A stretch of 64,000 nt of DNA from JALEVB01 sp022768265 (GTDB lineage: Bacteria; Bacillota_I; Bacilli_A; Erysipelotrichales; Erysipelotrichaceae), in the NCBI GenBank assembly GCA_034168985.1, contig JAXFJE010000025.1, forward strand, positions 5,368 to 69,367, given 5' to 3'. Every line of letters begins with the position of its first letter. Position 1 is the stretch's first letter. The notes below the pieces were generated by a model, which was not told the DNA's origin, made no database searches, and saw only the letters and a list, made by a program, of their open reading frames with translations. Position numbers and translations under genes: made by a program. Of the stretch, positions 57,589 to 64,000 are shown piece by piece.

Positions 57589-58728
57589 ATGATTATTCAA
57601 AGTACACGCGTTTGGTTAAACGGTGAGTTCATCCCAGCGCAATTAGAAGTAGAAGACAAGAAAATTAAAGCTGTTTATAATTATGGTACCAAAGAAGTTG
57701 ATACTGATTATCAAGACAAGCGAATCGTTCCAGGATTCATTGACATCCATTGCCATGGTGCTTATGGCTTTGATACAAACGATGCTAATGAAGAAGGTTT
57801 ACGTAAATGGACCAAAAATATCGTTGAAGAAGGTGTTACTGGTATCTTAGCAACTACCATCACCCAAAGTGAAGAAGTTTTAACTAATGCTGTTAAAAAT
57901 GTAGCTAAAGTAGTTAAAGATGGTTATGAAGGTGCGACGATCCTTGGTATCCATTTTGAAGGACCATACTTAGACATGGTATATAAAGGAGCTCAACCAG
58001 AACAACATATCGTTGCCCCAACTGTTGAACAATTTAAAAAATACCAAGAAGCTGCTGATGGCTTGATCAAGATCATCACACTTGCAACCGAAACAGATCC
58101 AGATTTTGCTCTAACTAGATACTGTGCTGAAAATGGTGTAGCCGTTTCCATTGGTCACTCTGCTGCCACTTATGAACAAGCTAATCTAGCATTCGCAAAT
58201 GGTGCTAAATCAATGACCCACATCTACAACGGTATGACTCCATTCAACCATCGTAACAATGGTTTAGTTGGTGCGGCTTTACGTAATCGTGATGTCTTTG
58301 GTGAAGTTATCTGTGACTGCAACCACTCAACACCAGCAGCCTTAAATATCCTATTCAACTCAAAAGGTCGTGATAAAACGATCATGATCTCTGATGGTTT
58401 GATGTGCAAAGGCTTCAAAGCTGGCGAAAAATTCTTATTCGGTGGTAATGAAATTGAAATTTACCCAGATGGAAGTGCCCATCTAACAAGCACTAAGAGC
58501 TTAGCTGGATCTACTTTAAAGATCAATGAAGGTCTAAGAAACTTAGTAGAAAAAGCGATGGTTCCATTTGATGCAGCATTAAACTCATGCACTATCAACC
58601 CTGCTACCTTATTAGGTCTAAACGATCATTTAGGTAAGCTATGTGCAGGTTATGATGCCGATATCGTTGTATTAAACGATGACTACAGCGTTGTGCAAAC
58701 ATACTGCAAAGGTTTGGCACAATTATAG
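57589..58728 (+). CDS. nagA: N-acetylglucosamine/galactosamine-6-phosphate deacetylase
   Basis: Metal-dependent deacetylase of the amidohydrolase family. The 379-residue product has DIHCHGAYGFDTND, HFEGPYLDMVYKGAQ, the metal ligand SIGHSAATYEQA, THIYNGMTPFNHRNNG, and the catalytic Asp in MISDGLM. The NagA and AgaA families are hard to tell apart; next to agaS and a mannose-type PTS it may act on GalNAc-6-phosphate. SD TAGGAGGAA is strong. It is followed 12 bases later by a membrane protein gene. Confidence 0.95.
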   Translation: MIIQSTRVWLNGEFIPAQLEVEDKKIKAVYNYGTKEVDTDYQDKRIVPGFIDIHCHGAYGFDTNDANEEGLRKWTKNIVEEGVTGILATTITQSEEVLTNAVKNVAKVVKDGYEGATILGIHFEGPYLDMVYKGAQPEQHIVAPTVEQFKKYQEAADGLIKIITLATETDPDFALTRYCAENGVAVSIGHSAATYEQANLAFANGAKSMTHIYNGMTPFNHRNNGLVGAALRNRDVFGEVICDCNHSTPAALNILFNSKGRDKTIMISDGLMCKGFKAGEKFLFGGNEIEIYPDGSAHLTSTKSLAGSTLKINEGLRNLVEKAMVPFDAALNSCTINPATLLGLNDHLGKLCAGYDADIVVLNDDYSVVQTYCKGLAQL

Positions 58729-58740
58729 GAGGATTTATTA

Positions 58741-59259
58741 ATGGCCAAAAAAGAAATTGTTGCCGGTAGAAATATTTATATCTTGGATGATGGACAAAAA
58801 GTTCTATATGATCGCTTTTCTAAAGGAGCTTATATCATCAAAGAACGTCATGTCAATCAATTAAGTTATTACACCAATCGTTATATCATCGCTTTGGTTT
58901 TAGGTATTTTGATCGCAACATTTAAAGTCAATATCATCATCTGTATTGTTGCAGGTGTCTTGGCACTAGCTATCTCAGAATTTAAGTATCGTAAATTTTT
59001 AGATACTTTAACCCAAGTGCCAAATTTTGATATCAAAAAATATCACAATGTATCACGTATCGACGGCATCGTTCAAGAAGGCAAAAAAGGTCGCGCTGCT
59101 TTATTAGCTTTCTTATATCTAGCTTTAGCCGTATTGATCGTCTTAAATGGCATCTTGCAAAATCATGCTATGTACATGTTGATCATCGAAGGCATCATTG
59201 CCATCGTTGGCCTATATTTTGCCATTACTAATATCATTGCAATCACTAAAATGAAATAG
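58741..59259 (+). CDS. Membrane protein of unknown function downstream of nagA
   Basis: A 172-residue protein with a hydrophilic N-terminus of about 48 residues (ILDDGQKVLYDRFSKGAY), two adjacent transmembrane helices (about 49-80), a short cytoplasmic loop and two more helices near the C-terminus. I do not recognise the family. AGGAGG lies seven bases before the ATG, so it is cotranscribed with nagA and may be produced when amino sugars are used. Its role is unknown. Confidence 0.8.
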   Translation: MAKKEIVAGRNIYILDDGQKVLYDRFSKGAYIIKERHVNQLSYYTNRYIIALVLGILIATFKVNIIICIVAGVLALAISEFKYRKFLDTLTQVPNFDIKKYHNVSRIDGIVQEGKKGRAALLAFLYLALAVLIVLNGILQNHAMYMLIIEGIIAIVGLYFAITNIIAITKMK

Positions 59260-59265
59260 CACTTA

Positions 59266-59298
59266 AAAAGGCACTTCAAAAAGTGCCTTTTTTTATAT
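59266..59298. terminator. Bidirectional terminator between the nagA operon and tex
   Basis: AAAAAGGCACTT, loop CAAA, AAGTGCCTTTTT (about 59266-59293), with T runs on both strands. Confidence 0.88.
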
Positions 59299-61401
59299 CT
59301 TGATCAATGACAGTTGAACCTTTTCTCTTTCTTTATCGATATCCGCAACATAAACATCTACGATATCATTGACACTTACAACCTCACTAGGATGATTGAC
59401 CCTATTTTTACTTAATCGTGAGATATGTGCTAAGCCATCTTCATGAAGACCAATGTCGATAAATGCCCCAAAATCTGTAACATTTCTGACCACCCCTTGT
59501 AATTTATCCCCTATTTTTAAATCCTCGATTTCTAAGATGTCGCTTCTTAAGATTGGGCCATCAAAACGTTCACGATAATCTCTTCCTGGTGCTTTTAAGA
59601 TCGTAACGATATCTTTGATGGTATAAACATCACTTCCTAATTCTTGAGCACACCTAGTGATATCAAGATCATTTTGGGTTATGTCATATTTTGTTAATAG
59701 TGCATTTGCTAAGGCATAACTTTCAGGATGGATACCTGTTTTATCTAATTCATTGTTTCCATCTTGGATGCGCAAGAAGCCTGCACATTGAATATAGGTC
59801 TTTTCCCCCATCTTTTTAACTTTTTTCAATTGTTCACGATTTAGAAAACGCCCATGCTCATTTCGATATTCTACGATAGCTTTAGCATTGGCCTTATTTA
59901 AACCGGCTACATGCATCAAAAGCTCCATGCTTGCCGTATTAACATCTACGCCTACTCTATTTACTGATTTTAAGATGGCGAAATCTAAACGTTCATTTAG
60001 TTGTTTTGCTGGTAGATCATGTTGATATTGACCAACTCCAATGCTTTTAGGATCGATCTTGATAAGTTCTGCTAAAGGATCGATCAAACGCCGAGCAATG
60101 CTTATTGCACTACGTTGTTCGACATGCAAATCTGGGAATTCTTGACGTGCTAGTTCCGAAGCGCTATATACGCTGGCCCCTGCTTCACTAACCAAGGTAT
60201 ACTTCACATCAAGATCATTTTCTTTGATAACTTTAGCAACAAAGCTTTCAGATTCTCTAGAAGCTGTGCCATTACCAATTGCAATGATCTTGATAGGATA
60301 ATTTTTACAAAGCGCTACTAATTTTTCACTTGCTTCCTTACTTTTATTAACTGGTGGATGTGGATAAATAACATCGATCTTGATCAATTTTCCTGTACTA
60401 TCTACTACTGCTAACTTGCATCCGGTCCTAAATGCAGGGTCAAAACCTAGTACCATTTGATTAGCGACAGGTGGTTGTAACAATAATTTTTCTAAATTTA
60501 GGGAAAAGATCTCGATTGATTGTTTTTGTGCAGCATCTGAAAGATTGCTACGGATTTCTCTTTCTACGCTAGGAAACAACAAACGCTTCATTCCATCATT
60601 AACTGCTTCCTCTAAATAATTTAAAACGGCAGTTTGTCGATCTTTGGTAATTCCGCGTAAAGCATATTTGGTCAAATAAGCGCTATCATAATCAAAGCTA
60701 ACTGTAATGACCTTTTCTTTTTCAGCGCGATCGATAGCCATGACTCGATGATTAGCAATTTTAGCAACTGGTTCAATATGATCATAATACATCTTGTATA
60801 TTTTTTTATCATCGCTATGCTCTTTTTTAGCTTTTGTAACGATCTTACCATATCTTTGGATCGATTCTAGAACTTTCCAACGTAATTTTGCATTATCACT
60901 AACTTTTTCAGCAATGATATCTTGAGCACCTTTGATGGCCATACTAACATCTTTAACTTCCTCATTAAGATATTTATTAGCTTCTTTTTCAATATCGAAA
61001 TGGCTTGGACATGCATAAATTGTGTTGGCCAAAGGCTCTAAGCCTAAGGCAATAGCGGCGGTTGCCCTAGTCTTTTTCTTTTGTTGATATGGGCGATAGA
61101 TATCTTCAACTTGAGATAATTTAGTACATTTTGCAATTTCTTCTTTGATTTGTACGGTAAGCTTACCTTGTTGCTCGATCAAACGTAAGACATCTTCTTT
61201 TCGCTCTTGCAGATTTTGCTGATAGCTGTATTCTTTTTGAATAAATAAGATCTGTTCCTCATCTAAACCTTGCGTTACTTCTTTACGATAACGAGCAATG
61301 AAAGGAACCGTATTACCTTCTGCTAATAATTTCAAAGTGTTTTCAACTTGGGTAATTTTTATATTTAAGCTTTGCGCTATTGGTTCAATTAACATTTCCA
61401 T
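59293..61401 (-). CDS. tex: RNA-binding transcription accessory protein Tex
   Basis: A 702-residue nucleic-acid-binding protein with the Tex domain order: helical N-terminal region (IARYRKEVTQGLDEEQ), YqgF/RNase H-like domain (LGFDPAFRTGCKLAVVDSTG), helix-hairpin-helix region (ASMELLMHVAGLNKANAKAI) and a C-terminal S1 domain (GVVRNVTDFGAFIDIGLHED). The protein interacts with transcription and RNA decay in other bacteria. SD AGGAGAG is nine bases before the ATG. It is divergent from the PASTA gene. Confidence 0.96.
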   Translation of the reverse strand: MEMLIEPIAQSLNIKITQVENTLKLLAEGNTVPFIARYRKEVTQGLDEEQILFIQKEYSYQQNLQERKEDVLRLIEQQGKLTVQIKEEIAKCTKLSQVEDIYRPYQQKKKTRATAAIALGLEPLANTIYACPSHFDIEKEANKYLNEEVKDVSMAIKGAQDIIAEKVSDNAKLRWKVLESIQRYGKIVTKAKKEHSDDKKIYKMYYDHIEPVAKIANHRVMAIDRAEKEKVITVSFDYDSAYLTKYALRGITKDRQTAVLNYLEEAVNDGMKRLLFPSVEREIRSNLSDAAQKQSIEIFSLNLEKLLLQPPVANQMVLGFDPAFRTGCKLAVVDSTGKLIKIDVIYPHPPVNKSKEASEKLVALCKNYPIKIIAIGNGTASRESESFVAKVIKENDLDVKYTLVSEAGASVYSASELARQEFPDLHVEQRSAISIARRLIDPLAELIKIDPKSIGVGQYQHDLPAKQLNERLDFAILKSVNRVGVDVNTASMELLMHVAGLNKANAKAIVEYRNEHGRFLNREQLKKVKKMGEKTYIQCAGFLRIQDGNNELDKTGIHPESYALANALLTKYDITQNDLDITRCAQELGSDVYTIKDIVTILKAPGRDYRERFDGPILRSDILEIEDLKIGDKLQGVVRNVTDFGAFIDIGLHEDGLAHISRLSKNRVNHPSEVVSVNDIVDVYVADIDKEREKVQLSLIKI

Positions 61402-61450
61402 TTTCTCATTCTCTCCTGAGCAACTATTTTACCACGATATCTTTAATATG

Positions 61451-61459
61451 TGATATAAT
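61451..61459 (+). promoter_or_regulatory. Extended -10 promoter element of the PASTA protein gene
   Basis: TGATATAAT about 30 bases before the ATG; no clear -35. Confidence 0.55.
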
Positions 61460-61488
61460 TTCTAAGAATTATAAAGAAGAGGTATGAT

Positions 61489-63600
61489 ATGAGCATTAAT
61501 TTTCAAAGCCGAAAAACGACCTATATTCTTGCGGGAATTGCCGTTACTTTATTTTTGATCGTCGGCGCAGTCGCCTATATCTTTTTAATAGGTAGTCCTA
61601 GTGAAAAATATAAGGTCATTGATTTTAGAGAAAAACCTTTGGCTGAAGTGGAAACATGGTTAAAGGATAACGAGGTCCCTAAAGAATGGTATCAAATATC
61701 CTATGAATATGATGAAGAGGTGCCTAAAGATCATATAGTTTCCCAAAACCTTAAAGTCGAAGAATATATCACCAAAGAAACACCTTTAAAATTAAAGGTA
61801 AGCAATGGAGCTGATCCTGAGAAAGAAATTGAACTGATTGACTTTAAAGGCATGAAAGAAGAAGATATCAAAAAATGGTTCGATGATAATAAATTTACGG
61901 ATGTAAATTTTGAATATGTCCTTGACGAAAAAATTGAGAAAGGACAATTTGTAAAAATCAACATCGATGGCAATAAAGCCAAACGTAATGCGGTGATCTT
62001 AGTAAGCATCTCTGCTGGTAAAGATGCCTTAGGTATTGAAATTACCATGCCAGATTTTAAAGATTATACCAAAGCCAATATTCAAGCTTGGGCCAAAGAA
62101 AATATGATGAGCGTTACATTTAAAGAAGAAAGTAGTACAACGGTAGCTAAAGATAAAGTTATTTCTCAAAGTCCAAAAGCTGGAGAAAAAACTAAAACAG
62201 GAGAAAAAGTTACGGTAACAATTTCCACAGGTACTGGAATAACCGTTAAAAATCAAGTTGGAAGATCACAAGCAGATGCAATTGCTTGGGCCAAAGAAAA
62301 TGGTTTAAAATACAGCATCAAAGAACATTATAGCAATAAAGCAAAAGGTACGGTCATTTCCCAATCACCTTCTCAAGGTTCTTTAAAAGAAGGAAGTATC
62401 GTTACATTTGATGTATCAGTGGGATATGTACCTATCAATAACTATACAGGAAAAGATAAGCAAGAATTTGTTACTTATATCAATGGTATCAACAGCCTAT
62501 ACAATGGTTCAGCTAAGATCAATATCAGCTTCAATGAAAAGGATGCTGATAAGATAGCAGGAACAATCTTAGATATCTCGATAAATGGCAAGTCATTAAA
62601 TGGTACAGAAATGGTACCTCCAGGAACAAATATCGTAGTAACCGTTTCAAAAGGTAAAAATATCGATGTTGCTAATTATTCTGGAAAATCAGAAAATGAC
62701 TTCAAAAATTATTTAAACAATAATGGTTTAGTTGCTGGTTCACGCCAAGAACAATATCATGATAGCATTGGCAGCGGTAATATTATTTCTAATGATACTG
62801 GCAATAAACCACAAGGCTCAAGCATCAACTATATCGTATCGATAGGTGCATATGGCGGACCAAATGCTGATTTATATCAAGCAGGTAAAGCATTTAGTAA
62901 TCTACAAAATGAGATCAATGCCGCTAATAGCAAAGGTGCTGGTTGGACCTTAAATAAGCAAGATGCTGGTCAAACAAGCTATGAACAAGGAATCATTACT
63001 GAAGCTTGTAGCGTAAGCGGGAAAACGATCACATGTAAAGTTTCAAGTGGAGCATATGTAAAAGTTCCAAGTTTTGATACGAACCCTTGTGGCAGTGTAG
63101 CAAGATGTTCAATCGATGGTTTAAATTATGAAGTATCCACCCAAACTGAACACAGTGATATTCCACAAGGCCAAGTAGTATCGATGGATCCAGCAGCGGG
63201 AAGTTCTGTTGCTAAAGGAACAACAATAAAAGTTGTATTATCACGTGGACCAAAACCAATCCAAGCCTGCCCTGCAGATGCTAGTGGACCTGGTAATGGT
63301 GATTGTAAATGTAATAATGAAGATTATGAGTATGACGCTAATAGTAACTCATGTATCTTAACTTATGTAACTACGCCAAATGTTGGTTTAGGAATCTTAA
63401 GTTCCGACTCCTATGATGGAGCCGTTAAAAATGTTACCAACACATATTCGACCGTTGGTCTAGCTAACAACCTAAACTTCATAAAAGTATCACCAGAAGA
63501 AGCAGATGGATCTAGCCCAGGAATCGTAAAATCAATTGATCCAAAACCAGGAGCTAGAGTTAGAGTTGATCAAACAATAACAGTTAAGATCGTAGGATAA
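61489..63600 (+). CDS. Membrane-anchored protein with about nine PASTA-like repeats and an EGF-like module
   Basis: A 703-residue protein: short basic cytoplasmic N-terminus, one transmembrane helix (about residues 11-35), then extracellular repeats of 60-75 residues with PASTA features (for example AKDKVISQSPKAGEKTKTG and VVSMDPAAGSSVAKGTTIKV). I count nine, the last after a four-cysteine insert C594-C606-C608-C622 (GDCKCNNEDY). Repeat 7 and repeat 8 carry extra cysteines. There is no kinase, transpeptidase or LPXTG motif. PASTA domains bind muropeptides or peptidoglycan, so a wall-sensing or structural role is inferred. The SD AAGAGG and a strong terminator frame the gene. Confidence 0.88.
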   Translation: MSINFQSRKTTYILAGIAVTLFLIVGAVAYIFLIGSPSEKYKVIDFREKPLAEVETWLKDNEVPKEWYQISYEYDEEVPKDHIVSQNLKVEEYITKETPLKLKVSNGADPEKEIELIDFKGMKEEDIKKWFDDNKFTDVNFEYVLDEKIEKGQFVKINIDGNKAKRNAVILVSISAGKDALGIEITMPDFKDYTKANIQAWAKENMMSVTFKEESSTTVAKDKVISQSPKAGEKTKTGEKVTVTISTGTGITVKNQVGRSQADAIAWAKENGLKYSIKEHYSNKAKGTVISQSPSQGSLKEGSIVTFDVSVGYVPINNYTGKDKQEFVTYINGINSLYNGSAKINISFNEKDADKIAGTILDISINGKSLNGTEMVPPGTNIVVTVSKGKNIDVANYSGKSENDFKNYLNNNGLVAGSRQEQYHDSIGSGNIISNDTGNKPQGSSINYIVSIGAYGGPNADLYQAGKAFSNLQNEINAANSKGAGWTLNKQDAGQTSYEQGIITEACSVSGKTITCKVSSGAYVKVPSFDTNPCGSVARCSIDGLNYEVSTQTEHSDIPQGQVVSMDPAAGSSVAKGTTIKVVLSRGPKPIQACPADASGPGNGDCKCNNEDYEYDANSNSCILTYVTTPNVGLGILSSDSYDGAVKNVTNTYSTVGLANNLNFIKVSPEEADGSSPGIVKSIDPKPGARVRVDQTITVKIVG

Positions 63601-63606
63601 AGATCT

Positions 63607-63638
63607 AAGGTTATCTAGAAAACTAGATAACCTTTTTT
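63607..63638 (+). terminator. Intrinsic terminator after the PASTA protein gene
   Basis: AAGGTTATCTAG (63607-63618), loop AAAA, CTAGATAACCTT (63623-63634), then T run. Confidence 0.92.
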
Positions 63639-63860
63639 AATGTCCTTCTCTTTAACAATAAGATCTAATAATAAAAGGCTTTAATAAGCGCATATAAAGG
63701 TAAAAATACTACAATGGTAATATATTGCACAAAAAGTAAAAAAGCGTCTGATAGACGTTAAAAATGGCATTTTAGTTAAGTTTAAATCATTATTAGTGGA
63801 TAAACAATATTAATTAGTAACATTGATAATAAATGATGATAAGTATCCCAAAGAAAATAA
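63639..63860. other. Intergenic region downstream of the rRNA operon
   Basis: AT-rich sequence of about 220 bases without a supported gene. The only structure seen is a short hairpin CGTCT-loop-AGACG (63745-63757) that on the minus strand is followed by CTTTTTT, a possible second terminator behind the rRNA operon. Confidence 0.5.
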
Positions 63861-63886
63861 AAAAACCAGTGGAAAGAACCACTGGT
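63855..63886 (-). terminator. rRNA operon terminator
   Basis: ACCAGTGG (63865-63872), loop, CCACTGGT (63879-63886); the minus strand continues with TTTTTTATTTTC directly after the 5S gene. Confidence 0.88.
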
Positions 63887-63891
63887 AGAAA

Positions 63892-64000
63892 AACCTGGCA
63901 ACTTGCTAGTTTCACTATGGCAAGCATAGCTATATTCGCCGTAGAAATGCTTAACTTCTGTGTTCGGGATGGGAACAGGTGTGACCATTTCGCTATCGTC
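63892..64000 (-). rRNA. rrf: 5S ribosomal RNA (5' end just outside the window)
   Basis: The minus strand reads GACGATAGCGAAATGGTCAC, then CCTGTTCCCATCCCGAACAC and GAAGTTAAGC, and ends in GTTGCCAGG. These are the conserved 5S rRNA segments, including loop A/helix III (CCGAACAC, GAAGTTAAGC). Only about 5-8 bases of the 5' end lie beyond base 64000. It closes an rRNA operon whose 23S and 16S genes should lie to the right. Confidence 0.95.

Noticed and set aside
61731..62256. Minus-strand ORFs inside the PASTA gene
   Set aside because: They are antisense shadows with hydrophobic, low-complexity translation and no ribosome binding sites.
63782..63988. Minus-strand ORF of 68 residues at the right edge
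   Set aside because: It runs through the 5S rRNA and its terminator, has no ribosome binding site, and is a chance frame.
1..64000. CRISPR arrays, insertion sequences, prophage or tRNA genes
   Set aside because: No regularly spaced repeats, transposase or integrase frames, or tRNA cloverleaf sequences were recognised in the window.

Overview
The window is about 64 kb of low-GC, gene-dense chromosome from a fermentative member of the Firmicutes. A gut-type Erysipelotrichales bacterium is my best guess. The evidence is a Bacillus-type RNase P RNA, a T-box leader, a dcw cluster of Firmicutes type, GpsB, RNase Y, RqcH, RecU and DnaD, strong AGGAGG-like ribosome binding sites with several TTG and GTG starts, pyruvate formate-lyase as the only visible pyruvate enzyme, and a mannose-family amino-sugar PTS. 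No transposase, prophage, CRISPR array or tRNA was seen. The species call is inference.

Layout. Bases 1-155 are the 5' part of a 6S RNA (minus strand), next to aspS as in Bacillus. Bases 202-5700 hold aspS and hisS under a His/Asp-type T-box leader, then rel. Bases 5768-8652 hold a lipoprotein, apt and recJ. Bases 8642-11268 hold a murD-like ligase coupled to a MurL-type epimerase. plsY follows on the plus strand. Bases 12145-15400 are a pyruvate formate-lyase operon in which the enzyme is split: a core lacking the glycyl radical domain, a separate 80-residue radical subunit, the activase, and a thioredoxin-like protein between them. Bases 15476-22948 are secDF, comN, mraY, a PASTA penicillin-binding protein, ftsL, rsmH and mraZ, with MraZ-type operator repeats in front of mraZ. 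Bases 23059-28619 hold rpmF, yceD, ymdB, rny, recA, pgsA, rnpB and gpsB.

Bases 28779-34827 contain recU with a class A PBP, nth with dnaD, a membrane-anchored thioredoxin-like protein and a HAD phosphatase. Bases 34835-39140 are the yqeG-yqeH-yhbY-yqeK-rsfS-yqeM cluster plus mtnN. Here yqeK carries an N-terminal remnant of a NadD domain. Bases 39197-48658 hold a HAD phosphatase, a GH13 glycosidase, parC, parE, gmk, rqcH and rluB. Bases 48670-52166 hold a ParB-like small protein, a large surface glucosaminidase and ogt. Bases 52249-59259 form an amino-sugar uptake and catabolism locus: PTS IIB-IIC-IID, an AraC regulator, PTS IIA-agaS, and nagA with a membrane protein, with two CcpA-type operator candidates. 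tex and a nine-repeat PASTA surface protein follow. The right edge is a 5S rRNA that closes an rRNA operon running on the minus strand.

Themes. Many genes concern the cell wall: mraY, murD/murL, two PBPs, GpsB, FtsL, a PASTA array and a glucosaminidase. The most unusual points are the split pyruvate formate-lyase, the murL-murD pair implying a late route to D-glutamate in peptidoglycan, the kinase-less PASTA array that shares a four-cysteine EGF-like module with the class A PBP, and the NadD-remnant/YqeK fusion.
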